Shown one piece after another: positions 22,991 through 33,037 of a stretch of 64,000 nt of DNA. The DNA is from Trichocladium uniseriatum (lineage: Eukaryota; Ascomycota; Sordariomycetes; Sordariales; Chaetomiaceae), in contig WOUO01000015.1 in NCBI GenBank assembly GCA_017139535.1, positions 558,001-622,000 on the forward strand, written 5' to 3'. Position 1 is the first letter of the stretch. The number at the start of each line of letters is the position of its first letter. The notes beneath the pieces were generated by a model. The model saw only the letters and a list, made by a program, of their open reading frames with translations, was not told where the DNA came from and searched no databases. The position numbers were made by a program, and so were the translations under genes.

Positions 22991-23626
22991 CTTGTCGGGT
23001 TGTAATGGGGATGGCACGGGGTGGGAAGAAGTGGTGGCTGAGTCGTCAAGTTGGAAGTACTGTGTGGATTGGATGAAGCAGAATGGGGTGACAAAGGAAC
23101 ATTGAGGACTGCCGTCCGAGGACGCATCAAACATTATATATCATATATCTCGTCTATATATCGCCCAAAGGCACTCCCTCAGTTGGCCAACACAGTTGGC
23201 CGCCCTGCCCTCTGTTCGTGGGCCCTTATTTGGCAACCATTTCGCAACCTGCTCCTGAATGGCTAAACGTCAACAACTCGCAGACAAGAAACGAAACCAC
23301 CTTGACCTGAATATATGGCCGGGTATCTGCAGCCCGATGGCAAGATGCACCAGTTCGACCGCTGAATTCTTGGAGGTTCTGTGCCGCAACCAGGTAAGGT
23401 AGCATCACCGCCCCTTAGCGCCACTTGGATGAAGTTGCATCTCAGCCGCTTGGTACTATTTCTGTCACCAGCGAAGACAGTTTTCAACCAACAGGGCCCA
23501 CACCCTGCATGACCTGGAACCAACCAACACACCACCGAGCCAGGAGTCACGACAACCTCCTCGATTGTACTCAGCAGAAAACTGCCACTTTCACAACCTC
23601 TGTGTCTTGCGAACGCGACTGTCAAA
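22991..23626. promoter_or_regulatory. Shared upstream region of divergent Cys-rich and kinase-like genes
   Basis: The 636-bp gap between two divergent starts includes an AT-rich block at 23130-23165 with TATATA words. The rest shows no clear motif. Confidence 0.45.
23134..23140 (-). promoter_or_regulatory. TATA box (TATATAA) of the Cys-rich protein gene
   Basis: The minus-strand reading is TATATAA, starting about 150 bp before the ATG at 22990. The spacing matches three other genes in the window. It also argues against starting translation at 23134. Confidence 0.5.
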
Positions 23627-24892
23627 ATGCCAATCGAAGAGGACTTCAGGTTCTGGGCGACTGCAGGTCTTGTGACGCCCAGAGGGCCAAGTGACTGGTT
23701 CATCACGGATGCGGACCAACGGCGCATCATCACGGTCCGAATGGACGAAGAGCAAGAGTCGTCGGAGGTGGCCATCGAGCACCTCAGGAAACACATGGAC
23801 CGTCTCGGCCCCAACGTGACATTGGTGCACTTGGCCCCCGACGGCGCGATCGTCTCAACCTCGAGCGACCCCAAACACGACCACACCCAGTGCGTCTACT
23901 ACCCACCCCTGGATGTCGTCCAACGGCCCGATGGCGTGCAAACCATCGCCCGCAGCGAACTGCGGGAACTGGACCGCCTGGCCCCCGACGTCGACCTCGT
24001 CTCATACCAAACCGGCACCGAGCCCAGTTCCACAACAACCGCCGCCTTCAAGTACTACTGGCACCACCAATTCCTCGAAAGCCACTGGAACGAACTCAAC
24101 CTCTGGATGCGCCTCCCCCGCCACCCCAACATCGTCCCTTTCGACCGCCTCGTCCTCCATCACCTCTACCCCAACCAACCGCCCCTCGTCGTCGGCTTCA
24201 CAACCCCCTACATCCCCGGTGGCACCCTCGACACCCACCCCCACCCCGAACGCCCTTTCAAACTCGCCCACCTGCACCAACTCCTCCACGTCATCGACCA
24301 CCTCAACCTGCACCACGGCATCGCCCACCAAGACATCGCCCCGCGCAACCTCCTCATCGACCCGTCCACCGATCAACTCCTTTTATTCGACTTCAACACT
24401 GCCGCCCGCATCGGCACCACAGCCCACGACCCTGCGCGGCGCAGCGACGTCACACACGCGGTGTTCACCCTCTACGAGCTCATCACGCGGGATTTTCGCT
24501 TTCGTGAGAATACAGTCTGGGACGAGAGGCTCCAGCCGGGGGTGGTGTTGGGGATGGAGGAGTGGGTGGTGCATGGGGATGTAAGGCTGGATGCGGATGT
24601 AGGGGAGTATAGGGCGGTGGTGGAGGAGTGGGTGAAGGGACGGGTGGAGGGGGAGAAAGTTGGGGTGTATACGGAGGCGCCGGAGTGCGTGGACTGGCCG
24701 GAGCTAGAGTTGCCGTTGGTGGAGTTGAAATATGTGAATGCACCGTCGCGGTGGGTGCCATCGTGGGTGGTTTGTGAGCGGCGCAAGGCGAGGGCGGAGG
24801 GAAGGGAGGTGGTGGAGTGGCAGCGGCCGGGGCGGGGTGAGTTGCTTGCGGATGGGAAGGTTGACGATCGGGAGTCGGTGGTGAATGGTTGA
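23627..24892 (+). CDS. Protein-kinase-like protein with DFN in place of DFG
   Basis: A single exon of 421 aa starts at ATG 23627 (CAAAATGCC context). The kinase-like fold runs from about residue 135 to 300. AAFKYYW probably holds the ATP-anchoring Lys. WNELNLWMRLPRHPNIVPF gives the alpha-C Glu and the HPNIV turn. The catalytic loop HQDIAPRNLL has the catalytic Asp (about 236) and Asn. The metal-binding motif is DFN (Asp about 255), not DFG. Helix positions after this are shortened compared with canonical kinases. These divergent kinase-like genes are common and variable in Sordariomycetes; activity is uncertain. The first 130 residues form an extra N-terminal domain I cannot name. The coding strand is C-rich to about 24420, then abruptly G-rich from about 24530 to the stop. 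Confidence 0.75.
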   Translation: MPIEEDFRFWATAGLVTPRGPSDWFITDADQRRIITVRMDEEQESSEVAIEHLRKHMDRLGPNVTLVHLAPDGAIVSTSSDPKHDHTQCVYYPPLDVVQRPDGVQTIARSELRELDRLAPDVDLVSYQTGTEPSSTTTAAFKYYWHHQFLESHWNELNLWMRLPRHPNIVPFDRLVLHHLYPNQPPLVVGFTTPYIPGGTLDTHPHPERPFKLAHLHQLLHVIDHLNLHHGIAHQDIAPRNLLIDPSTDQLLLFDFNTAARIGTTAHDPARRSDVTHAVFTLYELITRDFRFRENTVWDERLQPGVVLGMEEWVVHGDVRLDADVGEYRAVVEEWVKGRVEGEKVGVYTEAPECVDWPELELPLVELKYVNAPSRWVPSWVVCERRKARAEGREVVEWQRPGRGELLADGKVDDRESVVNG

Positions 24893-25969
24893 TCGCTGTG
24901 TGAACTTCCTATAAAGGGGGAAAGGGGGAAAGGGTTCCGAAAGGGTTAGGGATGACCCCTATTCAGACGAATCCTTCAGCCTGTCAACATTTAGGCACAT
25001 ACCAAAAATAGGCATGATTATCCGCTTGAAACCGTGCGCTCGAGGTGTGGCTCCCCTTGCAGGGAAGGGTTTTTTTTGACTGTGAAAATCAAACGTTGCT
25101 GGCGGGTGAAAACTGCCCGAGTCTGACTGTCAAGATGAGTTGAGTGGAGACGAGTTGCTTGTTCCGAATTGGCTTGAGGAATGATCCCTGTTAAGGGGTC
25201 CTCTGGAGTTTTTCTCAACGGTGCTACTCTGTAATTACTCCGTCATAGAACGGCGCCCTCGTTCAAACTTGAACCAAGATGAGGTATGAGCGCACTTATG
25301 CAACTCTCTGAATGGAATCATCAGTGGCAGATCGCAGTATCAACCCGTCACAAAGTCACGCACTGAGTGACAAGCTTCTTCAACGTTGTCGGTAGTTGCA
25401 CCCCGCATCTCTCTCCCGAAAAAGGCACGACTGCGAGTCGATGGACAATGGCGATCTCATCTCCCAGTGGTCCACCGGGCTGAAAAGCCAAGACTGAGCT
25501 GGCGGGATCATCTCAACGACAAAGTAGTCATCGGGCCTATCAGAATCAGGCACCAGCCCGGATCGGGACAAGTTTGAGAGTCGCTTGGGGATTCCTCGGG
25601 TTCACCGTCGTGTGGAGACCTTAAGTTTGGGTTAGAAGAGTGGGCCGTGGTTGTCCAGGCCTGATCGAGTCTGGTCATCCCCAGGGATGGAACCGTGACG
25701 GGATGGTGGATCGGTTTGGAAGCTCAATTTCCACCTCGACAGAAGGTTCGGCTGGAGACCGGGGAGTGGCGGTGATGGGACATGGGGGACCATGAACGCG
25801 GGCGTCTGGGGGGAGTAAACGACAGGATATAAACCTCGACTCACCCGCCAAACCCTTCGACGAACTTTCCATCTGTTCAAGCCACTCATTCAAGTTTCAA
25901 CCGGAAGACCACTCTTCAAGTCCACTCCTTTGACAAAAAGACATTCGTTTCTCTCAACAAACCGCCAAA
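24893..25969. other. Intergenic, promoter of the GPI-type protein
   Basis: This is 1.08 kb between two plus-strand genes. It holds an AAAGGGGG repeat near 24915-24935 just after the kinase-like stop, and a TATA box at 25828-25833. The 5' leader from about 25860 is CT-rich, which is typical for well-expressed fungal genes. Confidence 0.55.
25828..25833 (+). promoter_or_regulatory. TATA box (TATAAA) of the GPI-type surface protein gene
   Basis: TATAAA lies 142 bp before the ATG at 25970 and is followed by a CT-rich leader. The spacing is the same as for the pectate lyase gene. Confidence 0.6.
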
Positions 25970-26602
25970 ATGCTCTCCCAAACCGTCCTCCTTGCCCTGG
26001 TCTCCACCGCCGCCGCGGCCCTCTCCCCCGGCCACATGGCCGCCCGCCGTGCCCTCGAGGCTCGCCAGACCAGCGGCGACGACCTTGCCCAGGCCACCAA
26101 GTGCGTGTCGATACTCAACCCCATGCTCACGACCATGCCCAAGCCGCCCCCCGAGATCGTGTCGTTCGCCATGACGCAGACCGAAACCGACATGTGCTCC
26201 ATCAGCATCCCCGCCTCGCTCTCGTCGGCCTACAAGAGCTACGAGGGCTCCTACAGCTCGTGGGTCCAGTCCAACAGCGCCAGGCTCCAGTCGGCGCTGT
26301 CCCAGTGCCCCGACTACCGCTCCATGTACGACGAGCTCAACGCGCCGTCGTGCACCGACGGGGCCAACAGCGGCAGCGGCAGCAGCGGCGGCTCCAAGAC
26401 GGCCGGTGCCGCGGGCGCTGAGGAGACCGGGTCCGGCTCCGACGATGAGGGCGATGATGATGACTCCGGCTCGGCTGCCGGCAGCAACAACAACGGGAAT
26501 GACAACACCACCCCCGGCAAGAACGCTGGTCACCGCGAGACTGGCTTTGCGGGCGCTGCTATTGCCCTCGCTGGCTTCATCGGCGTTGTCGCTGCTCTCT
26601 AA
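25970..26602 (+). CDS. Secreted, probably GPI-anchored cell-surface protein
   Basis: A single exon of 210 aa. The signal peptide is clear (residues 1-18, MLSQTVLLALVSTAAAAL), followed by a possible Kex2-like site after ALEAR. The mature domain (about residues 35-130) has four cysteines, in TKCVSIL, DMCSIS, SQCPDY and PSCTDG, and probably forms two disulfides. A Ser/Gly/Asp-rich spacer follows. The tail has a short hydrophilic part and then a hydrophobic end (GAAIALAGFIGVVAAL), as expected for GPI attachment to the membrane or wall. No catalytic motif is visible. The TATA box and CT-rich leader suggest strong expression. The domain family is not one I can name with certainty. Confidence 0.8.
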   Translation: MLSQTVLLALVSTAAAALSPGHMAARRALEARQTSGDDLAQATKCVSILNPMLTTMPKPPPEIVSFAMTQTETDMCSISIPASLSSAYKSYEGSYSSWVQSNSARLQSALSQCPDYRSMYDELNAPSCTDGANSGSGSSGGSKTAGAAGAEETGSGSDDEGDDDDSGSAAGSNNNGNDNTTPGKNAGHRETGFAGAAIALAGFIGVVAAL

Positions 26603-27183
26603 AAAGGTGTCGTTGATACGATATCTGGATCATGGATGTACCATCATGTATCAATGCGGGCAAGGAACGAGGAGGATTATACCAAAACATTAGATGATTG
26701 GGTTGGGGATTTGAAGCAACATAATACCTATTGTTAATTCCATTCGTTGTCCCATACCTTGACCGGTGTTTGTTTATGTTGTGGTTGTTCATGAGGTTAG
26801 ATAAGTAGTGTCAGTGTCTGTGGTCTACCCTTCAGGTTGACCTATTATTGGAACGTTAAAAAACTAAACTTTTGGTTGATTGAAGAGGAATCAGAATGCT
26901 TACCAAGTCAAGCAATCCAGTGGCTTGGAATGCAACCATCCATCGCCCGCTCAAAAGGGAAGGAGCAACTCGGCTGCTGAACCGAAATTGACTCTTGCCT
27001 GCCTCTGCGGCCTGTCATACCACTCCGCACTGCAGCTTAATTCTGAGTGGTTGCACTCCATTACCCCACGTTAACTGAGGTACCTACCCGAGACTTAACT
27101 CTCCTGAAAACCTGCCTTTATCAACAACCAACTTGAGCGCGAGCTTCCTGGTAGAAAATCAACGAAATCGACTCATCAACAAG
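26603..27183. other. Intergenic between the GPI-type protein and FMO genes
   Basis: 581 bp containing the 3' flank of the surface protein and the promoter of the flavoprotein. No gene or clear motif is seen. Confidence 0.5.
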
Positions 27184-29333
27184 ATGGCAGCAACAACCGT
27201 TTCGAAGCGCGATGAGTATCCACAGGCTGCCGACCTGCGCGAGATGATAGGGAAGCTTCCTCTTCCAGTCGTCGCTCAGGACACTGTGAACCCCGACTTG
27301 ATGACCGACGAGGAATCGACCAAGGAGGCATCCGCCGTGCTCAACCGTCTCAATGCCGCGCTGGCCGCCGACAATGCCGAGGCTATAGCGAGCTGTTTCT
27401 CGACGAGTCAGGCGTACTGGAAAGATCAGCTCGCCTTGACTTGGCACTTGCGCACCTTTACCACTCCTGGCACCATTGCTGCGAGCTTGCTAGAGACCAG
27501 AAAGCTGAGGGGAGCTGACCAGGAGCTCGAGCTCGACGGTGATGCCCATTTCATTACCGTGAATCCTGTTCTTGTAAGCTGCGGTTGAATATGTTTGTTT
27601 ACGCCGAGTTGAACTGACACATTCGCATATTGTATTGACAGCAATTCATTGCCTGCAACCTTCTCTTCTCCACGAACTCCCCAAAAGCAGATTGCTGTGG
27701 CAGGCTTCTTCTCATCCCGGTTCGCAACAGCGAGACGGTTGAATGGAAGATCTGGATCCTGAGCACTTGGCTCGACCAGCTCGACGTCCAGCCAGAAGAC
27801 GAGACATTGCTACAGTCTCCCGGCAAGCAACCTTCTAATATCGACAACTTTGAAACTGATGTCTTCATCATCGGCGGTGGAAATGCGTAAGCCACGAATA
27901 TCCACAAAAAAAAGGTCCATTGTTGACTGGCTCCAGTGCCCTCACTCTCGCTGCGCGCCTGAAGGCTTTGGGCGTCGACAGCGTCATGGCAGAGAGAAAT
28001 GCCCATCCCGGTGACAACTGGGCCCTCCGTTACGACTCGATGCGGTTCCACGTCACAACCTCGAGCAGCGAGATGCCCTACATGCGTAAGTCCAAGTGCC
28101 CTTTCTATGGTCAACCTGGTTGAATACTTGACTTAACCCACAACTAGACTTTGGCCCAGAGTATTGGGGTTCACACCGTCTCGGCCGCGATGAGCTCATC
28201 GAGCATATCCGGCGTTACGTAGACACCTTCAAGCTCAACATGATAACCTCCGCCAAGATCATGTCATCTGTATACCATCAATCGGCCAAGCAGTGGGTGA
28301 TCCGGTTTCAGACACCCGCTGGTGAACACGTTGCCCGTTCAAAGCACCTCGTGCAAGCTACTGGTTTTGGGGCGCAGAAGCCCTTCCTCCCACAAATGGC
28401 AGATACATCCCTATACAGGGGAATCAGTGTCCACTCGGCACACTACAAGAATGCCACGGAGCTCAAGGCACGAGGGGCCAAGGTGAGCTCACCCCTCCAG
28501 ACAGCTCTACTCACATCTAACCATGGCAGTCCGCCTTGGTGATTGGATCCGCCAGCACAGCATTCGATGTCCTCCAAGATTGCCACGCCGCCGGCCTTGA
28601 GACGACCATGGTCGTCCGGTCCCGGACCTTCATTGTCCCCGTCGAGCACGTCTTTGACAAGCACGGCTTCGGGGCATACGACACCGGCGTTGAGCAAAAC
28701 GACAGGATCTTCATGACAGTGCCGACCTGGGTCGACAGCCAGCTTGCTCGTGGCCTGCTTGCCCAGCTCATGTCGCACGAGCCGGGCCGCTACGCCGCTC
28801 TCGCCGCCACTGGCTTCCCCTTTATTGATAGCACCCACCCTGACGGTGTCCTAGCGCACTACCTGATTGAGCGCGCAGGGGGACATTATGTCGATGTTGG
28901 CGGCACGAAGTTGATATCAGAGGGCAAAGTCGCCATCAAGGTTGGGGTCGAGCCTGTTGGATACACGGAGACGGGGCTGCGTTTCTCGGACGGGACCACC
29001 GTCGAGGTAGATGCCATCGTGTGGTGCACTGGGTTTGCCGATCACAACGCCCGGAACACAGCGGCAGAGATTCTCGGAGGTGACAGTGGCAACGGTGATA
29101 AGGATCCGAATGTGCTTGGTCCCCGCGAAATTGCAGACCGCCTAGACGCTACGTGGGGTGTGGACGCCGAGGGCGAGATCCGTGGTATGTGGAAACGCCA
29201 CTTGCGCGTCGACAACTACTGGACTATGGGCGGACACACGCAGCATCAACGGTGGTATTCGCGCCTGGTGGCGCTTCAGATCAAGGCCGAGCTCGAGGGG
29301 ATTCTGCCGCCGGCGTACCGGGAGACCCCATAG
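27184..29333 (+). CDS. Flavin-containing monooxygenase with N-terminal NTF2-like domain
   Basis: Five exons: 27184-27573, 27642-27886, 27937-28085, 28148-28482 and 28530-29333. All introns are GT-AG and phases are consistent; 640 aa. Residues about 30-180 look like an NTF2/SnoaL-like domain, as in many fungal FMO-type proteins. The FAD Rossmann motif is VFIIGGGNAALTLAARLK (about 204-221, GxGxxA form). The FMO fingerprint YRGISVHSAHYK lies at about 351-362. A second dinucleotide site is VIGSASTAFDVL (GxAxxA, degenerate compared with GxGxxG). WCTGFADH near the C-terminus is the usual ATGF-like motif. The enzyme should use NADPH, FAD and O2 to oxygenate a small substrate, possibly by Baeyer-Villiger or N/S-oxidation; the substrate is unknown. 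Its 3' end faces the enoyl-CoA hydratase gene with only 104 bp between stops. Confidence 0.88.
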
Positions 29334-29437
29334 CCAAGGAACATTTAGGGGTAGCGGAAGTGGTCTTCACTTGGCATGTTATGGAATAATAGCTGTCAGA
29401 TCATACGAACTCTGAAACGGACACACGAGACATCCCC

Positions 29438-30268
29438 TCACAGCTTGCTATCCTTCCACACCGGCTTCCTCTTCTCCACAAAGCTCCTCACCCCCTCCCT
29501 CATATTCTCCCCCTTGTCAATCCGCCCATACATCCCCCTCTCCAATACCTCCGTCCCCAACTCCGGCCCCATCCCCTCCCACCCCAACCTCAACCCCTCC
29601 CTTGACACCATCACCGCGTCCGGCGAATTCCCCGCAATCTCCCCCGCCACCTTAATCGCCTCCTCCACCACCTTCCCCTCCTCACTCACAAAATTCACCA
29701 ACCCCCACTCCCTCATCTCCCCCGCCGTATACCCCACCCGCCCCAACAACACCATCTCCGCCGCCCTCTGCTTCCCAACCGTCCTCACCAGCCTCGGCAG
29801 CGCCCCGGCCACCGCCACAACCCCCTTGCTCACCTCCGGCAGCCCAAACCTCGCCTTGACCCCATCCGCCACCACCAAATCACAATTCACCACCATCTCC
29901 ATCCCGCCTCCATAACAAAGCCCATTCACCGCCGCCACGACAGGCTTCTTGCCAGCCCGATTCGACAGCCCGCCAAACCCATCCCTAACCCACCGCCGCC
30001 TATATTCCCCATCCTCGGAGCTAACGCTCTCATCCCACTCCCTCAGATCCGCGCCCGCGCAGAAGGCGCGGCCCTCGCCGGTGAGGATGGCGCAGCGCAG
30101 CGTGGGTTGGGCGTCATACCATTCCCAGAGGGCGGCGAGGGCGAGGTGCTGGGCCGAGGGGATGGCGTTGAGGGCGGCGGGGCGGGAGAGGGTGACGAGG
30201 AGGATGTGCGGGGCGGGGAGGGAGAGGTGGGTGTTGGGGACGGAGGGGGCGGTTGTGAGGATGGTCAT
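29438..30268 (-). CDS. Enoyl-CoA hydratase/isomerase family protein
   Basis: A single exon of 276 aa. The crotonase fold is clear: AILTGEGRAFCAGADLREW is the first oxyanion-hole region, AAVNGLCYGGGMEMVVNCD the second, and ARFGLPEVSKGVVAVAGA the active-site region. One Glu of the mitochondrial hydratase pair is present (PEVSKG). Family members hydrate, isomerise or cleave acyl-CoA thioesters. There is no N-terminal mitochondrial leader and no clear C-terminal PTS1 (ends DSKL), although SKL-like DSKL could be a weak peroxisomal signal (C-terminal tripeptide S-K-L). That tripeptide is the canonical PTS1, so peroxisomal location is quite likely. The gene is tail-to-tail with the FMO gene. The coding strand is C-rich at the 5' end and G-rich from about 30050 on. 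Confidence 0.88.
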   Translation of the reverse strand: MTILTTAPSVPNTHLSLPAPHILLVTLSRPAALNAIPSAQHLALAALWEWYDAQPTLRCAILTGEGRAFCAGADLREWDESVSSEDGEYRRRWVRDGFGGLSNRAGKKPVVAAVNGLCYGGGMEMVVNCDLVVADGVKARFGLPEVSKGVVAVAGALPRLVRTVGKQRAAEMVLLGRVGYTAGEMREWGLVNFVSEEGKVVEEAIKVAGEIAGNSPDAVMVSREGLRLGWEGMGPELGTEVLERGMYGRIDKGENMREGVRSFVEKRKPVWKDSKL

Positions 30269-30937
30269 TTTTTTTTAATTTTTTTTGGGACTTTGGGGGG
30301 TTGGTTGTTGGATTGATATGGTGGGTAATGGAGAGGGAGTGTAATTGGGTAGGTGTTTTATGTTATCCGTATGGATGGGTTGGGGTGGTTGGTTTTAATG
30401 TTTGAGATGTGGTTGCGATGACGGGTGCGTTGGTTTGAAGAAGTGTCAGGAGAATTGAAGAGGACAGTTCAAGATGGAACGAATTGTTGAATAAAAGATA
30501 CCTAATAACATGAATCCTTCTCCGTGTTACATCGCTGGAAAAGGAAGTGCCGCCCCTCACCGGGGTGCCGCGGTCCGCGTCGTCATTCTGTTGGGGTAAG
30601 CGGCAGGGATCGGCCGAGCCGAGGCACGCCGGTTCTCCAACTCCGGGGGAAACGTTGAGCTGAACAAAATACGCCAGGCAGGACTTCTTCGTCTGACTAG
30701 CTTTGCGGGGTACATGGTTGAATTCCAGATGTCTTATTCAAAATGCTCTTTTTACGAGAATAATAAATACAGGAGCAACTCCCTGAGTCACGGCTCCCGC
30801 CCGGCGCGCGCGCATATCCCATCGCGACTCATTGGTGCCAACGCAAACAACCTGTGAACGAAGAATATACGCCAATCACTCAGTTCATCCAGGTCACCCT
30901 GCCATCGCCGTGCTTGTGTAAAAGGCGGCTGGTAAGT
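30269..30937. other. Intergenic, promoter of the enoyl-CoA hydratase gene
   Basis: 669 bp. Just upstream of the hydratase start there is a T-rich run (about 30268-30288 on the plus strand). The rest is the 3' flank of the DUF7924-like gene. No gene is seen. Confidence 0.5.
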
Positions 30938-32738
30938 TCAATAAGTCGGCTTCTTGCGAAACCCTGATGACTGCGGGGACGTGCCTTTGCGCTTGTGGCC
31001 GGTGCCGTTGCCGCTGGCCAATTCTGCCCCAAGCTGGAGCGCAGAGGGGGTCAAGCTGGACGAGCACAAGGGCGGAGCACCGCCATCTATCGGCTTGGAT
31101 GGTGCAGACGGAAGGAGCTGGTCAGCGAGCTGCTCTTCAATCGCCTCGTACCCGTCTTCCTCTTCTAGCGCGGCCAGCGCTGCATGCTGCAATTTGCTGG
31201 CCTCCCACTGCTGTTTGAGCTGGTCCCTGAGCTGATACGATTGTTCTCTTGCTCTGTCCTGGGCGTTTCGGAGCTGTCTCCAGCCTTTTCGAAACTCGTC
31301 ATGTGAGCTCTTCATGTTGGTCGACACGATGGGGTACTGGTGATACTTAAGGGCACCGTCCTCCCCCGATGGAGTGGCGTAGTGTGAGAAAAAGTTGAGG
31401 TTGGTGCCGTCGGTGGTGAAGGTCGTGACTTTTGCGTGGTTGGCGGGGTCAGGACTTTCGGCATACTCGAGCGCCTGATTTCTGGCATAGACAAGAGCAG
31501 CCCCGTCGAAGGCGCTTTGGAGCCTCGCTTCTTCCATGTCCTTTCCGCGTCCCTTCCACTCCCCGGCCACCTGCGGGAGCGTCAGGGAGAAAGGGTCGTC
31601 CTTAAATAACATAGCTCCATCGACGTACTCGTTAACTGGGAATGACCCATATCCCACCATCTGAAGCCCCTCAACAAAGTCAGGCTGCGGCGTAGACAGG
31701 CCATTATTGAAGCCTACATCCTTTGGAAACCCGGTAAAAGCCTGATTGAAGGCCCTGCTGTAATTCTCCTTCGGGTACTCCTTGAGCAGCTTGTGGCCCA
31801 CTTCAAAGACCATGGTCGCTTCGTTACACGCGGTTGAAACCTTGTGAACGTAATCCTCGTACACAGACCCGGTGGGCGAGGAGCTTTCACGAGCCTGGGA
31901 GAGCTGGTTCCGGATCTCATCTAGATTCTCCGGTGGCGCCGAGTGGATGGGGTGGAGGATTCCGTTCCTGGTAGCTTGGAGCGCAAACCCGTCTGACGCC
32001 GTAGATGTCGACTTCGTGCTCGAAGACTTGACTGTGGAATCGAGCCGAGACTCCAAAGAGGTCCCATTTCTTCTTTTTGTCATCCTTTCGAGAGCCGCGA
32101 GGTTGTCTCGGGTCAATCGCGCTCGTTTCCGTCGGTGTTGGTCGACTCGTCCGCCGCCGCCGCCGCCGTCGTCGTCGCTGATTCGTCTCTTCGGTAACGG
32201 CTGGGGAGAGGCATGCCTTGGCTCCTCCTCAGCCTCGGACTCGATCGACCATGAACAGGGGCTCTGGGGAAATCTCTTTATCGTATCTAAAGTCGCCAGG
32301 GCCGGTTTTGCATCAACAGATGACTTGACGGGCTGTGTTGCTGTTTTGTCCGCTGCCCTGCCTCCCAACTGGCCTCGTTCCGGACGTGTAGGTGGCCGAT
32401 AGAATTCAGATAAAGGCGTCTCTGGTGCGATATCTGACAGAGGTTGGGTCAGTTCGGGCGCAGCAAAGGGGAACGTTCCACGTACCTGCACTGCGACCCA
32501 ACGCAGCGTCCAGCAGCCTTTCCTGGGAAGGGCGGGAGGGCTTCGCGCCGCTGTTGCCAGCACGCTGCTTTCTGACCCGGCCGTTCATGGCGGCATTGTC
32601 TGCGAAATGCGCATTGACCAGTCCATGGGCCGCGCTTGATGAGAGGGCTGACGCGTTGTTGGGCGGTTGAAAGTGACGACGCGCAGAGAGAGAGTGGGGC
32701 AATTGGGTCGTCGTCGCGGGAATCTTGGCTTCATGCAT
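30938..32738 (-). CDS. DUF7924-like protein
   Basis: Two exons, 32738-32486 and 32433-30938, with a 52-bp intron (GTACGT donor, GTCAG acceptor) in phase 1; 582 aa. The N-terminal 280 residues are disordered, Ser/Arg/Lys-rich, and contain basic runs (PKRRISDDD, HRRKRARL) that could be nuclear signals. Residues about 330-480 hold a conserved core: NGLSTPQPDFVEGL, then LPQVAGEWKGRGKDMEEARL, then FDGAALVYARN and TTFTTDGTNLNFFSHYA. From memory this matches the fungal DUF7924 family, whose core (E..K and D..T residues) resembles nuclease-like folds; that resemblance is my inference. A coiled coil follows (about 490-530). The C-terminus is Gly/Lys-rich. Such genes occur in variable copy number in Sordariomycetes. 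Function is unknown. Confidence 0.7.
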
Positions 32739-33037
32739 TGCGGGTGAGCCAAATCCCTGTCATCGAAAGAGAAAAATACAAGTAGGTCGAAGTGACAGCC
32801 GTAGAAGCAAGCATTATTTTGTACCATACCAAGTATCTCCTTTTAATGGAGAGAGACGCCATTCCGAAGCGTGGTGCGACCCAGCTTTGCTCACATCCAT
32901 TGAGTCCTGACACAAAGCCCAATGGCCGCTTAATCCTACATTTACAAGCAAAGACCTGGAGTGCAAACCCTCAATAAGCCACCCACAGACTAATCCCCTA
33001 GCCAAATACGTCCAACCAGCAATTACCCCCCTACCGC

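Noticed and set aside
23890..24584. Pro/His-rich and Ser/Thr-rich frames overlapping the kinase-like gene
   Set aside because: They are alternative frames of the C-rich part of the real gene; the translations are composition artefacts.
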